Origin: Pseudoneurospora amorphoporcata
Taxonomy: Eukaryota > Ascomycota > Sordariomycetes > Sordariales > Sordariaceae
Direction of reading: 5' to 3'
Length of the DNA stretch: 23,710 nucleotides
NCBI GenBank assembly: GCA_033297205.1
Contig: MU859385.1
Span: 1 to 23,710, forward strand
The translations under genes were made by a program, and so were the position numbers. This document shows positions 1 through 9,763 of the stretch, piece by piece (the stretch's first letter is position 1; each line of letters begins with the position of its first letter). Under the pieces are notes generated by a model. It searched no databases. It was not told the origin of the DNA and saw only the letters and a program-made list of their open reading frames with translations.

Positions 1-1
1 G

Positions 2-95
<94 letters not shown>
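1..95. repeat. GTT trinucleotide microsatellite
   Basis: An uninterrupted GTT repeat runs from the window edge to about position 95, so its full length is not visible. No convincing coding region overlaps it; it is most simply an intergenic microsatellite. Confidence 0.95.
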
Positions 96-790
96 GTGGC
101 ATCAGATCAGAGACATGCCTCCTGCCGTCTCCTGCCGTCATGCTTCTGAGCTCCTTGATAGTCTGATGTCGTGTACCGGGAGAGTGCATGTTAGGGGCTG
201 GTTGGGATGTTTTCGAAGGTTCGATTGCGTTTTACTGGGGCGTTTCGTCCGTCGGAGGCGTGCCGTAGTCGGTCCGGGGGCGTGTTTGGGGGGGAGGCTC
301 GTTTTCTGGAAGGCGAGGCGTAATGATGGCTTGGGGATTGTTTTCGTTTCTTTTTCGGATGGTTGCTGAGAACTGGAGATGGGTTTTGGATTATTGGATG
401 GGGTGTGGTGGTTGGAGTGGTCACTCGGTGGCATTGATTGCAATTGTTGTGTATTTTCCAGGAACAATATGGTACTTGGAGAGCAAATCGGTTTGGGTAT
501 TTTCGGGTATCATTCTCATGACTTTCGACAGAGTATTTGTTGGATGTTGGTGGTTTGAAGAAGTGCACACTTCCACCATGCACACCGAAAAAAAGAAGAC
601 TACCACTACGTATAATTAAACCTCAAGAAAACAAAGAGGAAAAATGAGAAAAAAAAAGGAGATCAAAAATGCGTAGAACGAAAGACAAATAAAATCCTGC
701 TATCAAGTTAAAAAAAAACAATCAACAGTCAGGTTGATGACCCGCAAGAATTATGCATCACCCAAAAACTACAAAAAGAATATTTGATAA
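96..790. other. Intergenic stretch, no gene seen
   Basis: G/T-rich on the + strand up to about 580, then A-rich (several runs of 7-9 A between 590 and 720). The open frames here are short, overlap on both strands and contain no recognisable domain or intron signals. I see no gene. Confidence 0.6.
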
Positions 791-864
791 TGATCCGACT
801 GAGGCTCGATCTCAGGACCTTCAGTGTGTTAGACTGACGTGATAACCAACTACACCATCGGACC
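791..864 (-). tRNA. tRNA-Val (anticodon AAC), T-loop variant
   Basis: Read on the minus strand, 74 nt fold as a complete cloverleaf. The 7-bp acceptor stem (GGTCCGA/TCGGATC) has one G-T pair; there is a GTG/CAC D-stem, a TCAGT/ACTGA anticodon stem around the loop CTAACAC (anticodon AAC, valine), a CTGAG/CTCAG T-stem and discriminator A. It has no intron. A TTTTT run at 773-777, just downstream on the minus strand, fits a Pol III terminator. Oddity: the T-loop reads ATCGAGC where almost all tRNAs have TTCNANN, so the position-54 T (normally ribothymidine, also part of the B box) is A. Structure otherwise argues for a functional gene, but a decaying copy is possible. Confidence 0.9.
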
Positions 865-1379
865 TATCATTGTTGTTGAGGAATAGGGCGAAAGTGGAGA
901 TTATAAGCATACTCTTGCTCTCGAGTCATGATGGTTGTCCGCCGAACACAACAACTAAATTTTGGGATAACTCCGGCGTACGTAGTGAAGGGATTGGCAA
1001 AATGCCCTTCATGCCCTATTTACTCACTATTATAATCGCATTCGGCAGGTAATGCGTGGACTTTTGAGGAAGTCAAAGTCTTGGACAAGGAGTGGACGTT
1101 GTTCTGAAGACATACGCACCATGTCTTCAAACAAGTACAGTACGTCATTGAACAACGTCTCGTCCAGAAGCTGCAAAGTTGTAATTTCTTTGACTTTTGA
1201 TCCTTTCCTGAATGTCTTTTGCGTCATAAGAGCCAGCCATCTAGCCCATCATAGTCAACAACATGCTCATATCCGAACCTGTACCAAGGGCCATATGCTG
1301 TTGAACCTGCCCGTAATGCTGTTAAAACCCATCATTTACCCATATGACCACCTCTCCACTCTAGCCACCAACCCCAACC
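865..1379. other. Intergenic, 3' flank of the folate gene
   Basis: The folate gene on the minus strand ends at 1380, so its 3' UTR probably lies here. A 65-codon minus-strand frame (1030-1227, ATG start) has a protein-like composition rich in Leu, Glu and Asp, but matches no family I know and has no supporting context. It is noted, not called. Confidence 0.4.
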
Positions 1380-3179
1380 TCAATACCTCCAAATCGCATC
1401 AGCCATAGCAACCACCTGCGCCATCTCCTTCACATCATGCACCCTTACCACATCCGCTCCACCCTGCACCGCAGCCGCGACCGTCGCCGCCGTGCCCCAA
1501 ATCCTCTCCTTGGGCGTCGGCACCCCCGTCACCTGCCCAATAAAGGTCTTCCTACTCGAACCCACCAGCCACGGCAACCCCTGCAGACCCGGCCAGCTCC
1601 TCAACTCGTCCAAATGCCTCAGTACATCAACATTCTGCGGTCCGACCTTGGCGAACCCCAAGCCCGGGTCCAACACGATCCTCCAACGTCTGATCCCCGC
1701 CGCCTCCGCAGCCGCCACCCTCGCCACCAGCTCCCTCGCAATCCCACCGATCAACCCGCCCTCCGCCTCAGGGTACTCGTTCAAGGAAGACATATCCGCC
1801 GGCGTGCCGCGCATGTGCATCAAGCAGATGGTACTTCCCAGTCTTGCAACTGTAGGCAACATATCGGGATCCATGCTACCGCCCGAAACATCATTAACAA
1901 TATCCGCGCCCGCGGCCACCGCCGCCTCCGCCACCGACGCGCGGTACGTGTCGACGCTGATCAGCACGTCCCTGCTGGCGAACTTTTCGCGGATCATCTT
2001 GATAGCGGGAACGACGCGGCCGATTTCTTCCTCGGCGGAAACCTGGAGGGTGCGAGGGGCGGTGGACTGGCCGCCTACGTCGATCATGGTGGCGCCGGCG
2101 TCGAGGAAGGATTGGATGGTGGATTCGAGAGTTGAAGAGGCGGCGTGCCGCCCGCCGTCGGAAAAGGAGTCGGGCGTCATGTTGAGGATGGCCATGACGT
2201 GCGTCTTGCGCGAGGGGTTGAGGGCTTGGATGGGCGGGTGGCCGTGGGAGGAGAGGGGCGTCATGGTGGTGATGGGGATTGGAGAGGGGGGCAGGGCGTC
2301 AAGGAGGTCACGGGTGAGGGTCCAGGGGCGGGTGTGGTCGAGGGGTTTGTCGGGGATGAGTCTGTGGTTGGGTTGTTAGTATGGGATTTCCCTTAATGAG
2401 GAAGAGGTGAGGTGGGTGTGAAGTGAACTTGAAAGCTTACTCTGCCAAGGGCCGGAGGACGAACTCGCGCTCGGGAATGCCGATGTGAGGGATCTTGAGA
2501 CGTTCATGCTCGAACTTGAGGTTTTCGTAGAGAAGAATGTCGAGGTCGATGTTACGCGGTCCCTTATCGATAACCTTCTTGCGCCCCAGGGAGTTTTCAA
2601 TGTCTTGAAGCGCGTCTAGAAGCTCAAGGGGTTCTAGAGTGGTTTCAACCTGAGAGATATGGATGGTTTCAGTATTGGCATGACGTGGTTTTATGAGGAC
2701 ATTTAATAATGGAAGGCACCGACCTCGCATGCTCCGTTGACAAATCTATCCTGGTCTAAGACGTACATGGGCTCCGTCTCCCACAGACAGCTGGTCCGCT
2801 TAACCTTGATACGGCGGGCATCCATCTCGTGGCAAGCCTTTTCGATCCATCCTATCCTGTCGCCGAGGTTGCTGCCCAGGGCGATGTAAGCAGTGCGCAC
2901 GGTGGGAGCGGCGGGCTTGGATGAAGCCGGTAGGTCAATTGAGTCTGTCATTTTGCCCTTGGGATGCAATGTGTACTTTTTGAAAGGCAATGCTGAGGAG
3001 CGAGTTGAGGCTGAGTGAAAAAAAGTCGGTTCCGATTTCGGATTGGTGATTGAGTGTCGTGGTGTGCGTGGCGATGCTGGGATTAGTTGTGCTCTGCAAG
3101 AGAGCAATCGCTTTGTCAGAAGCCTATGCTGGCAGGTCAATGGCCAGGCCGAGGAGGAGACGGTTGGGAATGGCTTCAT
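1380..3179 (-). CDS. Folic acid synthesis protein: HPPK-DHPS bifunctional enzyme
   Basis: Three exons on the minus strand: 3179-2724, 2649-2441 and 2361-1380, giving 548 aa. Introns are 2650-2723 (GTCGGT...CAG) and 2362-2440 (GTAAGC...CAG, branch TACTAAC). The first domain is hydroxymethyl-dihydropterin pyrophosphokinase (ALGSNLGDR at 100-108, GPRNIDLD at 182-189, EREFVLRPL near 212-220). The second is dihydropteroate synthase (ILNMTPDSFSDGG at 280-292, DVGGQSTAPRT near 316, SVDTYRAS near 357, LDPGLGFAK near 452, GSSRKTFIG near 489). It would make 7,8-dihydropteroate from hydroxymethyl-dihydropterin, ATP and p-aminobenzoate. No dihydroneopterin aldolase domain precedes HPPK, unlike yeast Fol1. 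Residues 1-76 are Ser/Arg-rich and resemble a mitochondrial presequence. A second in-frame ATG at 2951 (residue 77) has the better context (CAAAATG) and would give a 472-aa form. Domain calls are certain; the start is not. Confidence 0.93.
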
Positions 3180-3910
3180 GGTAGGGCTGAAGAAGGGACT
3201 ACTCCAATCTGTGATGATTTGTGTGGGCCTTTTCGTCTGAAGATTGCAGACGCACGGGATGGCGTCAAGCGGGGAGAGGGTTAGGGTTTGTCGATGATCT
3301 CGGTTGGAGTAGGTTCAGTTGTTGCGGCTCAGCATTTTGGCGCGAGAACCCTTTTGGTTAGACGCCGTTGCCGCATCTGCGCTCCGAGGTCGTCAACAAC
3401 CAACATCTTTTTCTTGGGTACGGTTCCACAACGCTGGTTTGAGAAATCTGGGGTCGAACTTTCTCCGAAGAGCCTGACCAGGTTCATTTTACCAATTTGG
3501 TTCGGGAACGGGGAAGATGACGCCGTATGGGGTGAGGGCTACAATTTATTGTCCGACTGTCATATCGGCATACAGGAAAACGGTAGTCGGTGCCTCGGTA
3601 CAGGTCGCACACCTCCGCACGACGGCCCCGCTGTCATGGCACCCCAGACGCTGGAATGGTGCCTGGAAACGGACTAGCGCCGCTCATGACAGGAAGCCTC
3701 GGCACATGTCTGTCTGGCCAACGTCGCCCCAAGTTCGACATGATTCAAGATGCCCGGATTCCCACCTGACCTTTTCTTCAAAACATCACCTCATCACCAG
3801 CCCTTTGTCTCTCCGAGTCTTTTGCTCTTCCCTCGCGTCTTCATCCTTTTTTTCTTCTTGCAAGTGATACCACTGTTGTTTAGTTGTTAGCACACATCAC
3901 ATCCTTCAAA
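3180..3910. promoter_or_regulatory. Shared divergent promoter region
   Basis: The folate gene (minus) and nitronate monooxygenase gene (plus) start back to back, 731 bp apart. The 3770-3870 part is pyrimidine-rich (TCTTC, CTTTTTTTC), as is common around fungal transcription starts, and leads into the plus-strand gene. The short open frames inside look like chance frames. No clear TATA box was seen. Confidence 0.55.
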
Positions 3911-5234
3911 ATGGCCTCTCCTCGTAAGTCGCATCTGTCCATCTTCATCTATCTCCCTTTCCAGGGCATTGTATTGCATCCTATCGTGGGCGCAATAACG
4001 ACAAAGACGCGACAGCCAAGAGACTAACAACCAATGCCACAACAACAGAGCAGATCCGCACTCCCATCACCGATCTTTTCAAGATCAACCACCCCATCTT
4101 CTTGGCCGGTATGAACGTCGCCGCCGGCCCCAAGCTGGCTGCTGCTGTTACCAATGCTGGTGGTCTCGGTGTCCTCGGTGGCATCAACTACACTCCCGAC
4201 ATGCTTCGCGACCAGATCGAGGAGCTCAAGTCCCATCTTAACGACAAGAACGCTCCTTTCGGTGTCGATCTCCTCCTTCCCCAGGTTGGTGGTAACGCCC
4301 GCAAGACCAAGTAGGTTCTGAATCGCTTCCAGTCGCTTTTCTTCAGCTAACCAGGGTTCCCACGCGCAGTTACGATTATACAAAGGGCAAACTCAACGAG
4401 CTCGTCGACATCATCATCGAGTCCGGTGCCAAGCTCTTCGTCTCCGCCGTCGGTGTTCCCCCCAAGCACGTCGTCGACAAGCTCCACAGCCACGGCATCG
4501 TCTACATGAACATGATCGGCCACCCCAAGCACGTCAAGAAGTGCCTCGACCTCGGCGTCGACATCATCTGCGCCCAGGGTGGTGAGGGTGGTGGTCACAC
4601 CGGTGACATCGCCACCACTGTCCTCATCCCCGCCGTCGTTGAGGCCTGCAAGGGTGCCATCTCTCCCCTCACCAAGAAGGAGGTTCTCGTTGTCGCTGCC
4701 GGTGGTATCCACAGCGGTCCCCTTCTCGCCTCCGCCCTCATGATGGGCGCTTCCGCCGTCTGGGTTGGTACCCGCTTCGTCCTCTCCGAGGAGGCTGGTG
4801 CCTCCGAGGCCCACAAGGAGGCTGTCCGCACCGCTGGCTTCTCCGACACCATCCGCACCCTCATCTTCACCGGCCGTCCCCTCCGTGTCCGCAAGAACCC
4901 CTACATCGAGAACTGGGAGACGGAGCGCGCTCAGGAGATCAAGGAGCTCACCTCCAAGGGCAAGCTCCCCTACGAGGCCGATATCGATAAGCTCATGTCC
5001 GGCGCTGCCGAGATCCCCAAGGCCATGAAGGATGCCTACAAGGCCGACAACGGCAGCGACGAGGTCGATATCGATGACCTCCTCGACCACTTCCAGCCCT
5101 TCCTCATGGGCCAGTGCGCTGCCGTGTGCAACGAGAAGAAGAACGCCAAGCAGATCGTTGACGAGTTTATCAACGACGCTGTTGCCGTCATCCGCAAGGG
5201 CAACTCCTGCATCACTATCCCTTCCAAGCTCTAA
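3911..5234 (+). CDS. Nitronate monooxygenase (2-nitropropane dioxygenase family)
   Basis: Three exons, 3911-3923, 4049-4310 and 4370-5234, encode 379 aa. Introns 3924-4048 (GTAAGT...CAG, branch CTAAC near 4024) and 4311-4369 (GTAGGT...CAG, branch GCTAACC) keep the frame; the first coding exon is only 13 nt. The product is an FMN TIM-barrel enzyme of the NMO family, which oxidises alkyl nitronates such as propionate-3-nitronate. Visible landmarks are an N-terminal HPIFLAGM stretch, the GGEGGGHTGD segment with the family's catalytic His at about 168, and FMN-phosphate-binding stretches AGGIHSG (about 202-208) and VGTRF (about 224-228). Codon use is strongly biased to C-ending codons, unlike its neighbours, suggesting high expression. 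The bias also creates a long spurious antisense frame. No signal peptide is visible, so it is probably cytosolic. It is unlike what I recall of Neurospora Ncd-2 at the N-terminus. Confidence 0.93.
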
Positions 5235-6343
5235 AAAATCTGTTGTCGCATATGATGGTTTCATTGTTCTGATTTAAGGGTTTTCTCTAGAGGTGCCTGA
5301 TTTGTTGGCTAGCATATACCACTCTCGCATACCCTATATGTATTGATAGCTTTGGCGCTTCTTCTTTTTTTTGTTTTTGGTTATGAGGACATTGACATGA
5401 CATTTGGACCATTTTTTCACGTTCCACATTTGCTTCAACGTGCTTTTACATGCGATTCAATGCAGGCAGGTCCTGATGCATCAGGTCGCTGTCGCGCCGT
5501 AGCCTGCGTGTGGTTTTCTCTGGTGACGACCCGTCCCAAGTGCGCGCACTAGCTTTCGGAGTTTATAGCGACGAGGCAAGTTGGTTGTTGACATGTCTCA
5601 GTTTCGCAGACTACCAAAAAGCCTTGTAGGGGTTTAAACATGGGGTTGAAGATGTTTAGGCACGACTAGGATCCGGCTTGCTGCGTTGTCTTTTCATTTT
5701 TGCGGTTGTTGGTGATTTGATCTGCAAGACTGCCTACTGACCCCCAGCTATACCCACTTGATCTACTTTCATATTATCTTCGTGCATACTCAAAGTGGAT
5801 TATCTGACTCCATTCCCAACTAGTCTCCTGCGAGCTCTTTGCGATTTCCCCTCAATTGCGACCCACACGACCTGTCCTATGATGGCGGTTTTGGCGGCGG
5901 TGATAAGAAAGTCCAAAAAGAGACAGATGAGTTGTGAAACCCGCAAATGTGATTTGATGGTAGCGTGAAACAAGCGCAAATGCAAGATTCGTTGGCTGGT
6001 CTCGCTGGTTTTAGTGTACTTGTAGTGGTGGTGGCATCGTCCAAAGATTGGAGTGTGCGCCCAACGGCTTTGCAGTGACGTCTCTGTCTATACCGCTTTG
6101 GGACATCGCGTCCGGGTGCCTGTCGGGTCTCCATAGTTTTATCTACTCCTCACTCCGACTCCCCGCCCGCCCTCTTCCAAAGAATAAGACGGAATCATCT
6201 CATCTTCACTCAAGTCGTTCTTCTACTCTCTTTTGTTTTTTTTTTAAGTTTGAATGCTGGTCATTCTTTGCATATTTGTCATTGCTCATCGGTCCGGATA
6301 CCGGATTGCGCCATATCCACCACATCACACAACCACAACCACC
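5235..6343. other. Intergenic: NMO 3' UTR and MscL promoter
   Basis: About 1.1 kb without a supportable gene. The 3' UTR of the nitronate monooxygenase gene should occupy the left end. Pyrimidine-rich stretches with a T run at about 6180-6246 and the CACAACCACAACCACC sequence just before the ATG at 6344 look like a fungal 5' leader. All open frames here are short and unmatched. Confidence 0.55.
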
Positions 6344-7186
6344 ATGCCAAGACTACAAGACACTCATGTCTACGACCGCCACGAGGAGGAAGATGACCTC
6401 CTCAATCGCAACCGGCGGAGGGTAGTGCGTCTCTGGGAAGACTTTATCGATTTCGCATTTCAGGGGAATGTCCTCGAGATCGCCTTTGGTTTGATGTAAG
6501 CATCATGTACCATCCGTCCCTCGAACGAAGAATGAAAGCTTACAAACAAACCTCAAACAAATAGCCTAGCCACCATGTTCACAGCCCTCGTCACCTCTTT
6601 TGTTTCTGACATTGTCCTCCCGCCCATCTCAGTGCTTCTTCCACTGAACAAGAACTTGGAAGAGAAATTTGCCGTCCTCCGGTCTGGAGCTAATCATCCA
6701 GCGGAAGGGTATAATACGCTGAAGCAGGCGCAGGCGGATGGTGCTGTTGTTATGGCTTATGGGTATGTGTCACTCACGTCACTCATCACTTCAGTTGAAC
6801 TTTCTGAGAAAAGAGGAGGGCTGACAGAAAGGTAAACAAAACAGTTTCTTCATGAACCGCCTCCTCAACTTCATGGGCGTCGGCTTCTCCCTCTACAGCA
6901 TCGCCTCCGTCTACCAGTGGATGTCCAAGGATCCGATTATCAAGAAGACGATTCGGTGCCAGTATTGTTGCAAGTTTGTTAATATTAACGTTCGTCTTTA
7001 TCTTTTTCCACGTCTTCCCCCCTCCGTTATCGGCCCCATTACCACCTACTAACAATTTCCAAGTCAATCCGTTGCATAAACTGCACCTCGTGGCTCGACG
7101 GCCGCGAAGACCATTTCCACCACCAAATCCACACCAGCGCCACCACCCCAGGCACAAGCACTCCAGGGGCGGGTCCTTCGCAATAG
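6344..7186 (+). CDS. Large-conductance mechanosensitive channel (MscL family)
   Basis: Four exons: 6344-6495, 6565-6762, 6845-6989 and 7064-7186, giving 205 aa to the TAG. All three introns (6496-6564, 6763-6844, 6990-7063) have GT-AG ends and phases that restore the channel sequence. Residues 27-77 match the MscL N-terminal helix and TM1 (FAFQGNVLEIAFGL, then SFVSDIVLPPISVLLP). A periplasmic-type loop follows, then TM2 at about 115-145 (AYGFFMNRLLNFMGVGF). The C-terminal part has paired cysteines, RCQYC at 154-158 and RCINC at 168-172, like the zinc-knuckle end of some bacterial MscL proteins. MscL opens a non-selective pore under membrane tension; its membrane location in fungi is not shown here. 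The first exon before residue 25 is acidic and polar. The frame stays open for 161 codons after the TAG, described separately. Confidence 0.92.
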
Positions 7187-7672
7187 GGACGGTGGCGTCC
7201 GGATCGAGCAGATTCCAACATGAACTACGATGATATGACGGCAAACAGCAATTTCCATGATACTGGTGATGGCGGTGGTGATGGGGGTGGTGGTGACAAT
7301 GGCAATGGTGATAATACCACGGCTGCTGCGGGTACGGATGCGGGAGAAGGAGGGCCTGTAGGTGTAACTGCCTTTGGAGCTGCGTCTGCGTCAGCGTCTG
7401 CGTCATTTGGGGCTTTGGGATCTACGAGTCGATTCGGATCTTTTGGGGGTGGATCTGCTGGGGTTGGGGGTGCTGGGTCTAGGTTTGGGTCACTTGCGGG
7501 TGGAGGTTCTTATGGGGCTGGAGCTGGATCTAGGTTCGGGTCGTATGGCGGTGGAGCTGCTGGGGGAGCTGGATCCAGGTTTGGGTCATTTGGGGGTGGA
7601 GGATCTTTTGGGGGAGGCGGTTCATTTGGTGGTGGTGGAGGAGGCGGTGGTAGGGGAGATCGAGGAGGATGA
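7187..7672 (+). CDS. Glycine-rich SRFGS-repeat frame, in phase with MscL
   Basis: This stretch follows the MscL TAG (7184-7186) directly, in the same frame, and stays open for 161 codons to a TGA at 7670-7672. Eleven codons precede the first ATG (7220), so it is either a C-terminal extension of MscL made by recoding of the TAG (367 aa in total) or a separate 150-aa frame with no promoter of its own. It begins Asp/Asn/Gly-rich, then has an Ala/Ser run, then four SRFGS units spaced by glycine blocks (SRFGSFGGG, SRFGSLAGGG, SRFGSYGGG, SRFGSFGGG), ending in GGGSFGGGG and RGDRGG. The regular repeat is better explained by translation in this frame than by chance, although low-complexity DNA also lowers stop frequency. 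No known domain; probably disordered. Confidence 0.55.
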   Translation, partial: GRWRPDRADSNMNYDDMTANSNFHDTGDGGGDGGGGDNGNGDNTTAAAGTDAGEGGPVGVTAFGAASASASASFGALGSTSRFGSFGGGSAGVGGAGSRFGSLAGGGSYGAGAGSRFGSYGGGAAGGAGSRFGSFGGGGSFGGGGSFGGGGGGGGRGDRGG

Positions 7673-7674
7673 TG

Positions 7675-7694
7675 ATGATGATGATCATCATCAT
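7675..7694. repeat. 20-bp perfect palindrome in a TGA/TCA repeat
   Basis: ATG/ATC triplet repeats turn around at a central GATC, giving a 20-bp self-complementary sequence just 3' of the glycine-rich frame. In RNA it could form a hairpin in the 3' UTR. It may simply be slippage product of the TGA repeat. Confidence 0.85.
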
Positions 7695-8790
7695 GATGGG
7701 AATGTTGTATCTTGTTGCGATTTTGTTACCTCGGATGGTGTAGAATATGATACCCTTACACCTATATCACTGTCCACTGTTTATTGTCTATTGGCCTCCT
7801 ATTCACCTGCTTTTCACCTTCCATTACATCTATAACCTCCTCAGTGTTCACCCCCACCCCCTTCCAACTCCTTCTAACCCCTTTCCAATCGGCGGGCATC
7901 CCCTCCCAGACTTTCCACAGTCCACAGTCACAATAAACTCGAAAAGTGTCACAAAATCAACGCCAAAAGTGAGAGAGAGTGGGCAGTGAGTACGCAGTTG
8001 TGGTTGAGCGCAAACTATCACGACGTCGAGGGGGACGAAGTAAAACCATGTGCCTTGGCATGCTCGATTCATACCTTCATCATCCTTTTGACAAAATGCC
8101 GACGACGAACAGAAATGCTCTTCACCACCCAGATAGGCCAAAATAACGGGCAAAACCGAAGGCGAAATGTGTCCTTCTTGGCTCGATGTTCACCCCGACA
8201 GCTTAGTCGCAAGAGTGCAATGGTTAGCCCCCAGTAGAACTTGTGGGCATGCCATGTAATGGCGTTCTGGCTGTTTCGCGTAGAAGCTTCCATATTCTTC
8301 TCAAGTGTTGGCTCGGGATTGTTTGAAAGGTGGGTTTCACTGTCTGTGCCACCTCAGCTGTGAATATTCGTTTCACGGGGTTGTTCCGCCCACGAGTTCG
8401 GAGCGGTTGGTGATGAGGTTACGCCTTCTTCTGTCAGGCTGCCAAAATTATTCGGGGCCGGGAATTCGTGATTGCTGATTATGTCGACCGCGTAAAAAGT
8501 ATTCTACTCTAGGGACCTGGGATAAAGTGTTTCCAAAGTGGAATAAAACCGGACCGGCAGTGTGGGACTAACGGGCTCGGATCCGGCCGGGTAGGGCTGG
8601 CGGACGCTATTCCGAAAACAGAACGGGATGGACGCCATCCACGTCGGTGCTCGAGTCGGGGCGGCGACCGGACGGACACCGGCTTACCATTATTACCTAT
8701 TGGTTTAGTTTCCCTTTCGCACCGACGACCATTCCGATGAGACTGTCGCAGCAAGTGCGGATAGGTTCGGAGAGGAGGGAGCCCAAAACG

Positions 8791-8833
<43 letters not shown>

Positions 8834-9763
8834 AAGAAAGAAAGAAAGAAAAAGGCCTTGACGCCTTCCAAAATTAAAAGCAGTGGTAATTTTATCTGGC
8901 TCCACCTTTCCAAGTCAACGATAGGTACGGGCACTCGGCAGGTTGAGGCAGGTCACTAAAAACAGCGATCCTCCCTCTCGCCGAGCGCAATGGATCACAC
9001 AAGTCGCACAACGGTATCCAACCCCGTGACCTGACCGCACGCATGTTCGGCATTCTCGCAGCGTCGTGATGTTGGGCCCAAGACTTTATCAAGGAAAAAG
9101 ACGTGTGTTCACCGAGTTGCGGGTTTCATCACCAACCAAGCGTCTTGGCGATTCAAAGTCTGACCGTGTGGAATCCCGAACCGGCACCGCATTTCCATTC
9201 TAACCGACAAGTGAAGATCCCGCGATATTGTAACCAATGAAAACAGCCTCAACCTGAAAGGAAGAAAAGAAAAGCGCGACGAAAAAGGTAACCGTCGAGG
9301 GCGAAAATGAAATCTTGGCATGTCTTTGCCCCTAGAACTAGGGAACTTCAGTGCAAAATGGAAGCTGCAGCAGCGGGCGCCCGGCAACCGTCACTGCCGT
9401 CCAGCCATGTTCAGCGACGCCCAGAGCATGCAGCCCGCTCCGCCAAGCACGCCAAGGCCAAACAACGCACCCACAGACGAGTCTTGGTCGGGCTTGGATG
9501 GCGATGGCGAGCGGGTTCCGGGCGCTTTTGCGCGCAATCCAATTCCCCCCTTTCCTTTTTTTCTTTTTCCTCTTCGCCATTCAAACCCATCTATCCCCCT
9601 CCTTCAAATTGTTTTGTTTTTCCTTGTGAAATGTTGACGGTACTGCCATTGGAAGGAGAAGAACAACCCAGTTCGCCATCGCACGGCCTGACTCGGTGAA
9701 CAAGACAGGAAAAGGGACACAGTCAGCACAGCACAGAGCACAGACAGAGAGCAAAAAAGGAGA
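7695..9763. other. 2.1 kb intergenic region, no gene seen
   Basis: No frame here shows a family match, splice-linked exons or coding bias. The notable content is the poly(A)/GAAA tract at 8791-8854. CT-rich DNA at about 9540-9620 is probably near the transcription start of the gene at 9764. Confidence 0.5.
8791..8854 (+). repeat. A41 homopolymer followed by GAAA repeats
   Basis: An unbroken run of 41 A (8791-8831) is followed by about five GAAA units. It creates lysine-rich and phenylalanine-rich spurious frames on the two strands. I found no target-site duplication or recognisable retroelement sequence next to it. Confidence 0.95.

Noticed and set aside
217..228. B-box-like GGTTCGATTGC as a second tRNA gene
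   Set aside because: No T-stem, acceptor stem or A box can be paired around it.
1030..1227. 65-codon minus-strand frame with ATG downstream of the folate gene
   Set aside because: Protein-like composition, but no homology I recognise, no splice signals and no promoter; a chance frame cannot be excluded.
1492..2379. 295-codon plus-strand frame over the folate gene
   Set aside because: Antisense to clear DHPS motifs and without any domain; the minus-strand gene explains the region fully.
4347..5264. 305-codon minus-strand frame across the nitronate monooxygenase gene
   Set aside because: It is an antisense shadow caused by the strong C-ending codon bias of the real gene. Its Gly/Asp/Val/Leu-rich composition matches no family.
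6786..7406. 206-codon minus-strand frame over MscL exons
   Set aside because: His/Gln/Leu low-complexity antisense reading of the glycine-rich and MscL coding DNA.
7374..7835. Alternative + frame over the glycine-rich region ending in a Glu/Asp and His run
   Set aside because: Leu/Gly repeat in this frame is the shifted reading of the SRFGS repeat; the acidic and His run is the TGA/TCA microsatellite. It has no link to an upstream exon.
8509..8934. Minus-strand frame with a long Phe run
   Set aside because: The run is the reverse reading of the poly(A) tract; the flanks have no domain.
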